A stretch of 48,300 nt of DNA from Gnetum montanum (lineage: Eukaryota > Streptophyta > Gnetopsida > Gnetales > Gnetaceae). A program made the position numbers and the translations under genes. The DNA lies in contig MNCI01030955.1 of NCBI GenBank assembly GCA_015680685.1, positions 329,398-377,697 of the forward strand, read 5' to 3'. The notes below the pieces were generated by a model. The model saw only the letters and a program-made list of their open reading frames with translations, was not told the origin of the DNA and made no database searches. Shown piece by piece: positions 12,587 to 23,708 of this stretch (its first letter is position 1; each line of letters opens with the position of its first letter).

Positions 12587-14104
12587 ATGGCGTGGCGCAT
12601 GAGGCCCGGCTTTTTCGAGCAGGCGAATCGAGGAACAGGGGTAAGCCCATGTTTGGTTATGCACAACAGCGTTGAGGCGCAGCGGCAGCAGCTGCTCGCC
12701 ATGCTGAATCCTTGCGACGTTGCAGGTTCACATCCATGCCGGAAAGGCAAACTTATTGTTGGATGGTTTTAATTTATCGTTTCTCGCAGAGGAATTTCGT
12801 CTTTTTGAGGTGGGTTTTAATGTTTCGTCTTTTGGTGTTATGCAGGAATGCAGAACTTGGGAATGACGGCAACATCACGGCTAGCCAAACGGCCATTCTT
12901 ATACGGAATGTTCGAGACGGATGATGAATTTGGCGACTGCGAATCGGTGCGGCGCGGTGGCCGCGTTGAGAAGAAGCGGAGGCTGACGCCAGAACAGGTA
13001 CGTTCGCTGGAAACGAGCTTCGAATCGGAGAATAAGTTGGAGCCAGACCGCAAATTGAAGCTGGCGCAACAGCTCGGCTTACAACCCCGTCAAGTGGCAG
13101 TTTGGTTTCAGAACCGGCGCGCCCGCTGGAAGACCAAGGAGCTCGAGCGCCTCTACGAGTCCCTTAAGCTCCGTTTAGATGCCGAGCTCGCAGAAAAGGA
13201 GCGCTGGAAGGCCGAGGTTTAATTCTCTCTGCGCTCGCTACTGTCTCATTAGTATTTCGGGCTAATTTTGTTTAGGAGCGTGTTAGCGGAAACAGAAATG
13301 AAAGATTTTTTGCCAACATCCACTGCGATCTTTTGACTAGTTTGAGAATTCCTTTTACGAAATCTCTTTTTCATTTTAAATTTGTTTATAATTCACTGCT
13401 GCGCAATGGAATGCAACCTGGTTACCAAAGCCAGAATCTTACAATGGTGTGTCTTACGAGCGCACGCTCTGCAGGCAACGAAGCTTGCGGCATTGTTGCG
13501 GGAACGAGAGGGCGAGGAAGAAATCAGAAAGAAGATGATTGTGTGCGAGGACAACATTATGAGCCAGAAACCTGAGTGCAGTCCAAAATTTGCAGGGGAG
13601 CAAACGGCTGCTAATGATACCACCCCACATCCACTACTGCAACTGCAAGACGATGTTGACGACCACAATAACGAGGACGACGATGATGGCAGCGGTGCCG
13701 GCGACTATTCTTGGCTGTTGAAGGCGAGCCACGCTTGCACCAACACCAACAACAGCGACAATTGTTCGTGTTCTTCCTGTGGTTGCCGTTCTAAAGTTGA
13801 GGTTGAATACAACAACGCCAACAGTAACACTAATCAGTTTCAGGCGCAAGCAGCAGATCAGTACCAGCAGCAGCAGCATAACCCGAACTCGGCCTTGGAC
13901 CCGGAACAGATGTACTACAGTTACATGTTCCGAAGCGGCTTGGATGAAACTTTCAACAGCCTTCTCTGGTGTTGGCCTGACTTTTCTCGTACCATCATCA
14001 GCAGCACCAGCGGTGGTGCCCCGGCCACCACCGCCACTCCTGCCACCACCGTCGTCACCAACAATAGTAGCAGCAGTAGCAACCCTTTAGCAGATGTACT
14101 GTAA
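12587..14104 (+). CDS. HD-Zip class I transcription factor, three exons
   Basis: This is a nuclear DNA-binding protein of the plant-specific homeodomain-leucine zipper class I family, expected to bind pseudopalindromic CAATNATTG sites as a dimer. Proposed exons are 12587-12725, 12846-13216 and 13475-14104. Introns run 12726-12845 (GT...TATGCAG) and 13217-13474 (GT...TCTGCAG), and the frame stays open, giving 379 residues. The homeodomain spans about residues 86-143, preceded by [20 protein letters not shown], with recognition helix [10 protein letters not shown] at 133-142. The zipper begins at Leu146. Its heptad positions read L146, L153, E160, W167, L174, and it seems one heptad shorter than usual. 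The C-terminus has an acidic stretch (about 229-241), a Cys cluster (CSCSSCGC), a Gln run and an aromatic motif LLWCWPDF (333-340) like the AHA-type activation motifs of class I proteins. The start at 12587 is the first in-frame ATG after the leader; 12602 is an alternative. Splice sites are inferred. Confidence 0.9.
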
Positions 14105-15960
14105 CAGTTGTTGTTAATATCACTCATGAAACTTGCTTCAATCACTCAGCATACTGTAATTATTATGGATAGCACATTTAAATGTAAGTTAGTCTACATT
14201 ATCCATGTTACCAAACAACTGGATATTGGAATCGCGGTGCTGCCTTGGTGTTCGTTGACTTGGTCGCTTTTGCACTTGGTTTCTTGCTATGCGCTCACGT
14301 TAGATTAGTAAAAGTAGTAAATGTCAATACGTAATATAAACAAAATGGCACAATGCCTAAGCAGCGGCGGTAAGGTATCAACGTCAATTTTAACAAGTAA
14401 CTAATCCCTCCAATGAATCTAAGTTATGCGGATTTTGTTGGTTTCTTGAGTAAACGGGGATAGAGATTGATGGCGTTACGTTAGATTCCTCGTTGCATTG
14501 CATTTGTCCTTGCGTGTCTGCGCTAAGTGTCCGAGTGCAGAGGGGATGGAATGTAGACGCACGATTTCATGAGTCCGCAATGACACTGGCTCTGCTCTTA
14601 TATTGCCTGCCAGGCAAGCAACGCGGCCGGATTCCAGGGAGTGGAGCGGCTGCCGTGAAGCAGAATGTTGACAAAGTTGAGGATTTTAGAGAGGTACCGC
14701 CAAGAATAGAACGAACTGCAACAGGAAGGAATGAATGAACTCCATAGTTAATACATATATAATGTATCCAGATTTCATGAATGTCAGGCTCCAACTGCAC
14801 TCTCGCGCAGACTTTGCAGAGTTGTCAGCACACCGACATTTGCAAACCAACTCTGCCTCCGCCGCATCCCCCGGCCCCGGCCCCGGACCCTCTCTCCACA
14901 CCTCAATAATGTGGCCCGCCGGCGAAATCCACGAACCTTCCCTAAACGTCATTTAGAATTGATGGAAACTTAACCAGTGTACTAATTTGAAGTTGCAGCA
15001 GGTAAGATGCGGTACGTTATTGTTATAAAAAGGTTGCCAGTGTCGTAGCTTTTGGTATTGGCACGGCGAATGACGAGGGTTTACGTGGCGGCACAAGGTT
15101 AGGCAGATGTAAGGAAACCCCCAGTCCCAGTCCCAGTCCCAGTCCCAGGCAGTAGATCGGGCACGTGTAGCTCAGGCACAGCCGCTGCCAAAGTCACTTC
15201 CAATTCCATGGTCGGGCACGCAGGCTCAGGCACGGAAACTCTATCCGCTGCAGCAGCAGCAGTAGCAGTAGCAGCCGCCCAGCCCAGTAGATAAGTCTTT
15301 CCATCAGAATGAAGTTGATTATGATTATGCTGCTGAACGGAAGATTGAAAAAGTGGTATGCCCTACAGAGCTCCTCCACTTGGCAGCATCATGAACAAAG
15401 CAACGAATTATCGGCTCACCCGTATGTATGTATATATGTTATGTATGGCAAAGCAGATGCAATGCAAGCTCAGTCTGCTTGTCCTGCCCTGCTTAATTCG
15501 TCAATCTGCAGTCTGTGATCTGAGCATGAGTAGAGTGAGCTGCGCGCCGGTGCAGTCCAGGCATGGATTCATGCATGTTCCCGTGGACAGGGAAAGCAGC
15601 AACGCCACGTGTGAAGAAAACAAAATGTAGTGACTCACTGAAGAAGGGGACAGAGCGACAGAGATGTATCATTCCAATTGCGGTCCGGTGAGTAAAGAGG
15701 GAATGTGAATGCAGGTTTGGTTGGTACCTTGCTGGCCGTGTGCAAGGTGCAGCCCATCCAGTTGTGCCACGTTTCACCAGCTGCTAGCCTGCCTACTTCC
15801 ATTCCCACTGTCAATGGTCTGCCCTCATTCTTTGCTAGCTTCTTTAACCGAGCGAAAAAAAAAGGAAGCAAAGCTGTCCTCGTACCATTTTTGTTTTTTC
15901 CTTTGATAAACTCAAAGCATGCGTTAATAATCATTTTGTTAGTTAAGTGTTAAAACCAAT
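14105..15960. other. 3' flank of the HD-Zip gene, low-copy DNA without a recognised gene
   Basis: The composition resembles the 6-12 kb island. It includes a GC-rich patch with CCCCGG units near 14865-14890, CAG/TAG runs near 15252-15275 and CACGTG palindromes at 15162 and 15606. The ORFs on both strands overlap one another and match nothing recognised. No convincing AATAAA signal was found close behind the stop codon of the gene, so its 3' UTR end is not placed. Confidence 0.4.
15118..15148. repeat. CCCAGT hexanucleotide repeat
   Basis: About five tandem CCCAGT units. This is a simple sequence with no coding role seen. Confidence 0.9.
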
Positions 15961-18611
15961 CATGTTGAAAGCATAAACGTTAATGATGCAACTTTGCAAA
16001 TTGCTAGAACTATATAGAAAAAAAAAATTAGGAAAATGTAAAGAGGGAAAAGCATATAGTGTTTTTTTGGAATAGTATTAATAAAGGTTTTAATTTAAAG
16101 GTAAATTGTTTATACGTCGGAATTAGGTATTAGGCTAATGGTAAGGGTCTTGGTTACAATTCTATTGGGCAAAGAAATTCTATAAAAAGGAATTCTAAAA
16201 ATGGTCCAATCGATCCAAGTGGTGTTAAGAAAAAAATTTTAGTTTCAATTTTACTATTCTTCATCATTTGCAATGCATAATTAGCAAAACACAAATGAGA
16301 TTTCATCATTAAGGAGTTGAAATAAGTAGATGAGTCAAAATTCCTCATGAAGAACAAATATGTCGACCAAAGAATACAAATAGCATTGAAAATAAAGGAT
16401 ACATTTCTCTACATGTCTTTCATTTGACCACACTACACATCGGTGAGATAGTATAGTTGTAAATTAAGTTGATTTATTTCAAATGTCACTAAGAATATTT
16501 GGTAATTTGTTTAACAATGTCTTCAAAACTCATATCATGTGCATTTCTACTATCAAATAGATCTTATAGATCTTTAGACATAATAAAGTTTCATTTCATA
16601 GATGTAATAAAAATTCAATTACAATTTCACACCTAAAGATATAATTCATCTACAACCATTTCCATAACATTGTAAAATAAGGTACTACATCTTAATGTTT
16701 TCCTTTCCTACTATGGTTGTCTTGTTACATGTAGCATGAGAGTAAAGGAAGACCTTAAGAACATGCAATCCATGAAACACAACACATTGTTATAAGTTAG
16801 AATAGATGGATTTAAGAATTAGAAGCAACTTATGATATTAGTGGGAGTGCCCTTGAGGCACAATTTAAATAATACAAGTCCAAGACCATGAAAATGTTGG
16901 ATAGGCCAACTAGACCAAAAGGAGGCTAACGAAAAATAAATATGTTCCACTTCTAGTAGTTGATGTGCTATAATTGCAAATGTCAAAAGGCAAAAAAGAG
17001 GCATATGACTTAAAGCACAAAAAAATTCAAAATTAGATTAACATAATGAAAATCTTTAATATTAAATGCAAAGGAAATTAAAAAATTTTAAAATAAGAGA
17101 AAAAACTACTTTAATAACTGGATGATAAGAAGAAGGCCCATAATGAAACAAAGAAAAAATACAATCATCAAAAGACATGTTCATAGTTAGCACTGCTGTA
17201 AATGTCCTTTTGGATTATATTATACAAAATAATTTTAGCATCATTATCCTCCTCTCTTCTATTCTATTTTTGTTTCTAAGTATGTAATTACTCTTCAACC
17301 CAAAAACATTATCTTTGCAATTACTCAAAAAGTATATATTTCTTAGCCCTTTTTGATTTCCACCATTACTACCTTAACAAGTGTATCTAATGGTGCTTTC
17401 GAAGCTCTAATTGAGGAAACTGTTAAAGATGATCATATGCTTTGTAAGTTGGATGCCTTGGCATATTTTAAGCTTGAGCCAAAAAGGGAAGGCTCTAACA
17501 AGTAATGTAATGTTGATGATTAATAAAGATCCATGACTTCTTTAACATATGATGTCTTCTATATGTTTTTTCAATTTTTTATCATAGTTAAAAAGATTTC
17601 ATGAAAAATTAAAACACTAGAATAATTTCTTGTTATAATTTACTTTTATTATTTTAAGGAAGAATGTAAACCTAAAAAACTTGAAACTAAAATTTTAGAA
17701 TGGCATAGACCCTTTGGATATATAGGACAATAGAAATATATATACTCTAAATTTTGGATCCATTTTACAATAGAAGTAGATTGTTTGAATCTATTAAGAA
17801 AATTACCAAGTATTCTCGATAACCATGGAAATGTAGTTAAAGCTTATAAAAAGGAAAAATAATATAATCATTAGTAACAAAATGTTGATTATTATAAGTT
17901 AATCGATGTGTTACCTTAAATAAATAAGGATAAATTTTTTATAGTTGGCCTATAAATGAAATGAAATTAATAATTAAAAGGGATTCTTATAAGGGTAATT
18001 TAGTCCTTTTTACAATCGTGATGTGTTGAAAAAATCTTTGTAGTATAGTTAATTTTCTAAGGAAAATAAATATTAAAGAATTAAAGTAAAGGTTAAATAA
18101 TTTTCTATGTTTTGTGGCCACATGTGGATGTGTGTGCTTGTATAGACTTTTTATTGTTCTTAGATAGTTACGGATTATTATGGGCTACAAAAATCATGCA
18201 TTATGGAAATATTAATATGAATCTTAATCTTTGGAATTTCTATTATTATTTTGATAGCAATTGTAGCTTTCAGAGTTCTATCTTGACTGTTATTGGTTTT
18301 AGGTATTTTTCCATTAGTCCAATAATGCGTAGTTATGCATTATGTTCCCATCAGGTTGATGCCTTGGTTGTTAAGTGATTTAGGAGCATTCAAGCATATT
18401 TCATGTCTCAAAATGGCGAAAATGACGCATTGGCTACAACTACAAGTTTACCATGAATCGTGGTGTAAATTTTTGCCTTGAACATAAGGTATGGTTAGGT
18501 AACCATAGGTTATCGTAGGGTTAGGTTGAGTGTCAATGGCCAAGAATAAAAATATGAATGTTAGTTTTGCATTTTCTTAATTTTCAAAGTAAACCATCGA
18601 TTATGGTTAGG
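15961..18611. other. AT-rich intergenic DNA
   Basis: Composition switches back to strongly AT-rich at about 15.95 kb. No gene or transposon domain was recognised. One 52-codon open stretch at 17347-17505 (+) without a start codon has protein-like composition (contains GAFEALIEETVKDDHMLCKL), but its origin is unknown. Diffuse repeats of TATGGTTAG-like words occur from about 18480 to the solo LTR. Confidence 0.45.
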
Positions 18612-19426
18612 TGATGAGCAGCGAGTATATCTTACACCCAACGATATGAATCAATAGCATTCACTCAGTGATCTGATTGAATTCCATAGAATTTAGCTTT
18701 CTAAGTACATTGGGTCTAGGAAGTGAACCTAACAATCATGATCATTGTCTTCTTAGTTCCACTTGTGAGGTGCAAGTGTATGGTTAAGTGTAACTGAAGC
18801 ATTTGATTTTTATCCTTTTACCTTTTATTATTTAATCGCCTAAGTGCTAAAAATAGAGTAATAAATGTTTAATTAATCTAGTTAATCTAATAACTAACTA
18901 ACACTTAACTAATCCTAACACAAGCATTCGTTTCCAGTTTCTGTACACTTCTTGAACACATTGCAACGCTACTGGGTTACCAAGCATTAACATATGCTTG
19001 AAGTGGTCATACTTATGTATGTTATTTAATTGCTATTAATTACTTGATTAAAATTCATTAAAGTAAAGTGCATGAATAATATATGCATAAGGAAAACATT
19101 GATATATTTGAAGTGCTACAAGGTTTGATCAAGAAAGCTTGTCTTTATAACCATTCACATTGAGGTGCTCAAGTACATCAGTGCTTAAATAAAGATTCAT
19201 AAACTTCTTTGACTCCTACTGTGGGCAGTCAAAAAATATTCTAACTTCAAAGAAAACAAACTACAAGAGCTTCATTACAACTAAGGAATGGAATGTTTGG
19301 ATCGTGTGTCCAAGTGTTGTATTTATAAGTAGGCATGCATTCTGTGATATTGGATATGTGATGTCATAGCTTGTGCTTTGATATCGAATACGCGATATTG
19401 CAGCTGATGAAAAATATGACTTATCA
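18612..19426 (-). repeat. Degenerate solo LTR of the element A family
   Basis: The sequence begins TGATGAGCAGCGAG and runs parallel to the LTRs of element A. It shares the coastal motif order, the AAGCTTGTCTTTAT block, the GACTCCTACTGTGGGC block and, near 19375-19402, a GATATC...GCGATATTGC palindromic stretch, ending near TTATCA. It is in the same orientation as element A (minus). The flanking bases TTAGG (18607-18611) and TCAGG (19427-19431) agree at 4 of 5 positions, consistent with a decayed 5-bp target duplication. No internal region adjoins it, so it is best read as a solo LTR left by LTR-LTR recombination. Confidence 0.75.
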
Positions 19427-19429
19427 TCA

Positions 19430-20304
19430 GGTCATGGTGGGTTTCTAAAGTCAATCTTGTGAATGCAATTGTTTTTCTTTTACTATTTTGGAATTTTAAT
19501 TTGACCATGGCTTATGGTAGGATTGTGGTTAATGATCACTACCTATGGTTAGCTTATGGTCAGTTGTTTTTATCATTTCTTGATTTTTAAGCCATTTGTT
19601 ACAACCAAGATATGTTGCTGGGCCAAGTTTTGTATCATATGTAAGATCTCGATAGGATCAAGTTTATGTATTGTTGACTTTGACTTACCTTTCTTGAGGA
19701 TATGGGTATTTGATCATATGATCCTATTGTGCTCTTGTTCATTGTCGTTTGGCAATCCCTCCACCACCAATTTCTTAGGTCTTTAATGTCCGATTAATTG
19801 GATGTTGCATTGTATGTTAAGAGCTAACTTCAAGTTTTATATTCAGTTAGTGATGGGAACACTTGAGTGGTGGTGATTAATTTTCACTATAATGCATAAG
19901 TGTGGGAGCTTTTAAATCAAGTGTAGTAGCACTTGGCTAACATCTCATTGTTGTATGATGTCACTAGGATCAATCAAGACTAATAAGATAAGTTTCATGA
20001 CTATGCCATGGTCATTTAAATTTGATTTTAAGATTCAAATTAAGTACTCATGCCAACATACATATATCTTACACTGAGTATGGTGTATGCTATCCTCATT
20101 ATTATGCTTGGCTAGTTGTTGGTGGTGAGGGAGGATGTGCATGAAGGAGAAGGGCCATAGGTTTAGTAGTTGCATTAGGATCATTATGTTTTTACAATGC
20201 TTTCATAGGATGTACTCTTTAACACTTTCCTATTATTCATAAATACTAGATACATATTCTTGATGGATTTTTTATATTGATAGTAGATGGACTTATGCTA
20301 CATG
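19430..20304. other. AT-rich intergenic DNA between solo LTR and element A
   Basis: No gene recognised. A 76-codon ORF at 19556-19786 (+) is probably chance. The bases at 20305-20309 are the left target duplication of element A. Confidence 0.4.
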
Positions 20305-20309
20305 TTATG

Positions 20310-20877
20310 TGATGAGTGGCGAGGTACCCCTACACTCAACCATACGAATATGAGCGTAACACACGCGATTCGGTTGAACTCCGCAGACTAAGTGCCTACA
20401 NNNNNNNNNNNNNNNNNNNNNNNNNNNNNNNNNNNNNNNNNNNNNNNNNNNNNNNNNNNNNNNNNNNNNNNNNNNNNNNNNNNNNNNNNNNNNNNNNNNT
20501 AGGAGAGAAGGGTTGAGAGAGAAAGTAATAAATAACAAATAATAAATAACAAGTAATAAATAATAGTAAATAAAATCCTAATTAGCCTATTCCATGCACT
20601 GCAAGGTTTATCCAAGAAGCTCGTCTTTATTGCCATACACAAACTTGTGTTCATGTATAATGTTTGCTCAAATAAAGATCCGTTCACTTTAGGACTCCTA
20701 CTGCGGGCACATGGAAAATATTCTATCTCTCGAGTGATCAATCTTCCAGATTTTCCCTACTATCTAGCCTAGGATGAGGAAACAAGGGAGAGCCGCCTCT
20801 TATTTATAGATATGATGGCACATCGCGATATCACGTATGCGATATCGCGACGGCCCATGTGATATTGCGTCCCATCA
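20310..20877 (-). repeat. 3' LTR of element A (contains assembly gap)
   Basis: It matches the right LTR base by base from both ends, interrupted by 99 N at 20401-20499. Alignment to the right LTR shows that the missing piece corresponds to 26491-26814, about 324 bp. It is also about 30 bp shorter in the palindromic stretch near 20821-20877. Differences from the other LTR are mostly transitions. Confidence 0.92.
20401..20499. other. Assembly gap (99 N)
   Basis: Unknown bases inside the 3' LTR of element A. By comparison with the other LTR, about 324 bp are expected here, so the N run is a placeholder length. Confidence 0.97.
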
Positions 20878-22154
20878 TACCTGCATGACTAAATGAAAAC
20901 TCGTCCTCGAGTTCTTTACAATAATATCGGGAAGGTATGGGATTATTGACTCAATGGAACTAATGGGATGACATGTGAACGGATCATCATTACAAGACAC
21001 AATAAAACTGGTGTTCATGACAACAAGGGTGAACACCTTATTACATTGACATCAGGCCTCATTTGGCAGCTTGAGAGAAAGAGAGAGAGAAAGAAGTGTT
21101 GCTGCTGCCAATGCCAAGATTGTGCCTTTCGTTGTCCATCCGTAAGTGCACCATCGATCTTGCTCCTTGCATAGCTTTTTTAGTGCTGCTCCATTCCAAG
21201 TGTTCCTTCCAAATCTGGTCCGTTGTTGTATAATTTCCATCTGCACACACAAAATAGTCTTATATTAGCAAGGGTAATTGAATCATCATGTAATTGATAC
21301 CTTGCTTCAGTGTAAGTCCATTGGCTAGGTTGTGGTATGGCTGATACGGATCTGGAGATATATTAATGATGACTACCGAAGGTGTAGGGGTTAGGAAAAA
21401 ATAGGGGCTAGGAGAAAATCGAAAAAAATTAGGCCCTGTACCCCCATGACTAATTGCGAACCTCCGGTAGCGTTAGAGTGGAGAAAGAAAAAGAATAAGA
21501 AAGATAGATACAAAGGGACAACTATGACATCGATGAAATGGATGTCAAGATGAAAATGAACAAAATAAAATTAATTACAAAATGTTAAGGGAAAGAATTT
21601 AACTGGTGCACCAAATAGGAATGTCAGTGGGTCCTCCCCAAAGCAAGCTCATGCCCTTAATGCCCTGACAAACCCACATTCAAAGAGTTCGTAGGCTTTG
21701 GGAATGTTCTTTGGAACACGAGTTAAAGACTTAATTGTAAGAGTTTACCAAAAAGAAAAAAATGCATCTACCAAGATATACACTAGTGATACAATCGACA
21801 ATGAGGTGAATAATTGAGAGAAGGGTGGAGATAAGAGAATGGAGTGGAATCCCAAGAACAAGGTGGTGTACATCCCCTTGTGTGTTTCATGATTAATGTG
21901 ACTTAGCAGATCTCATTCCAACTCCAGCCTCAAACAAACCACATCTACTGACTTTGCATTAATGCATTTGGCCAATCTATCCCCTTGAAGGAACAAGAAC
22001 GCCTTCTCCAAGAGCCACCACCATTCTGACGAAACAAATGAGGAGAGAATGGGAAGCGAGAAGGGCCTTAGTTAGAGGGAACATTTTTAGTTCCATAACT
22101 AGTGCTTGCAACCCAAGGGATTATTTTGTCTAAGGGGTGTGCTTTGAATTCTCA

Positions 22155-22186
<32 letters not shown>

Positions 22187-22649
22187 TTTTGCTTTTTGTG
22201 TTTTATATATTTATGCTTGAGAACCACACCATGCAAAGACTTTGTTATTTTTATTTGCTCAGCTTCCCGATGATTGCGTAACGTCGAAGCGGCAAGAAAA
22301 ATCAAGAAGAAAACATCCAAGCACCCAAGAGAATGGCCAACACAAATGCATCAAGTTCCCTTGAAGTCACACCCTTTGCAATCCTTGAGTCTTTCCTTAG
22401 TTTGAGAAATGCCCAGTCACTGATTCGTTAAAGTTCTTATTAGAAAGGGACTGTACATTTCCAAGCCAAGAGAGACCATAGAAACTTGTGGATTAATGGA
22501 TGAAGTGGACTCGTTGCCTGCTATATCAAAAGAACATACCTTAGTAACAACATCATGACTTAAAGGTAAAACCAAAACATTAGCAATGAATGAAAAATAG
22601 TTCATACCATCGGGAAGAACACTTATTAGGTGACAAACTTACAAGGTGG

Positions 22650-22651
<2 letters not shown>
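20878..22651 (-). other. Element A 3' region without recognised pol
   Basis: This is where a complete gypsy element would hold RT, RNase H and integrase or a 3' ORF. No such motifs were seen. A 20-base word (TGCTTTGGGGAGGACCCACT on the minus strand, 21626-21645) is identical to one in element B at 43925-43944. A second purine-tract-like AGTCATGGGGGTA occurs on the minus strand near 21438-21450. Short ORFs on both strands look like chance. Confidence 0.55.

Positions 22652-22683
<32 letters not shown>
22652..22683. repeat. (AC)n microsatellite
   Basis: A pure run of 16 AC units inside element A, downstream of its protease on the coding strand. Confidence 0.97.
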
Positions 22684-22690
<7 letters not shown>

Positions 22691-22699
22691 AAAGTATAA

Positions 22700-22885
22700 C
22701 GATGTTGTAAAACAAAAACAAGAAAAGTTAAAGAAATTTGTAAAACAAAAACGTGTAAAAAAAATGTGTAAAACAAAAACTGTGAAAAAAAACCTGTAAG
22801 ATAAAAATGTGTAAAACAAAAACTTGTAAAAAAAATGTGTAAAATAAAAACGTGTAAAACAAAAACTTGTAAAACAAAAACTTAA
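22700..22885. repeat. TGTAAAACAAAAAC minisatellite
   Basis: About a dozen imperfect units of 12-16 bases built around GTAAAACAAAAAC. On the minus strand they stay open and extend the protease frame into a Phe/Tyr/Leu-rich tail (YKFLFYTFLFYTFF and similar). This is probably slippage expansion within the element. Confidence 0.85.
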
Positions 22886-23708
22886 AAGAACTTAGGGCCT
22901 CCAATGAACAACATAGGTGGCCATCTCCCCCATGAATGAATTGCAAGGGAGAGATCCGAAATAATGAGCCTCTATTTGAATTTCGTAGAAGTGCCCAACT
23001 TCTCCCAACTGATGTTCTCAGATTAAGGGGTGGAAGTTGCCGATGCTCATACTCCAATGTATCTATGCCTTTGTTGTTAACATGAGTTCTTTCCCCAGTT
23101 CGTTCCGTGCATATTGGTTTGCTCTTTCTAGTAGCTGTCAACCACGGGGTATCTACTACTGGTGTGGTTGCTACATACAAGCATCTTTGAATTTGTATTT
23201 CTTGGGCACACTGATTACATAGAAGAGATGCTGAACATTCTTCCATGTCATCACCCTCTGAGTCACTGTATGTGATGCATGGAACTTTCTTCTTCTTGAT
23301 CTTTCCATAAATGTTTATCTTAGACATCTGCAAGGAAAGATCGCGGATCCCTAGGTACGCATCTACTATACTTAGCCATGGCCTTCCCATTATAATTGGG
23401 AAGCCCCCGTTGTTGCTGTTAACTTCTATCACCAGGAAGTCAGCTGGGTAGGACCAACCACACATAGTGGTAACAATGTCCTCCACCAATCCCAAGGGAA
23501 TGGTGATGGACTAATCAGCCAGCTCCAGTTGGATGTTGCTCTTCTTAAGTTGGGGTAGGTTCTAGGCTTGACACATTTGTCGTGAAATTAATTTGACCCC
23601 GGAACCTGAGTCAAGAAGAGCCTTATGTGGTGCATTCCCAGAAATTTGTAAATAGATTAAGGGGCTTCCAAGTTCAGTTAGTTTCCTGGGAAGGTGGCCT
23701 ACCTTGAT
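22728..23708 (-). pseudogene. Element A aspartic protease domain (broken)
   Basis: The region encodes the retroviral-type aspartic protease that matures the Gag polyprotein inside virus-like particles. The active-site motif is visible as ALLDSGSGVKLIS (catalytic Asp codon at 23610-23612), corresponding to the family's LLD(S/T)GA. It is followed by stops, then by an open frame with the C-terminal block FPIIMGRPWL, the equivalent of the usual (I/V)(I/L)GRPFL. After an acidic Ser/Asp patch and about 100 further residues, the frame runs into the Phe-rich repeat tail. A full polyprotein would continue into RT, and none follows. Internal stops make it non-functional as read. The placement directly after Gag is normal for Ty3/gypsy. 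Confidence 0.8.

Noticed and set aside
13634-14145. Leu/Val-rich ORFs on the minus strand opposite the HD-Zip last exon
   Set aside because: These are shadows of the Gln/Thr/Ser-rich coding strand (CAG, ACC and AGC codons read backwards) and not genuine membrane proteins.
16110-16170. Second tRNA-like motif (TTAGGCTAATGG and GGTTACAATTC)
   Set aside because: Box A and B matches are poor and only about 20 bases apart, too close for a tRNA-derived promoter.
20316-20516. ORFs spanning the N gap
   Set aside because: Their translation runs through unknown bases, so they cannot be supported.
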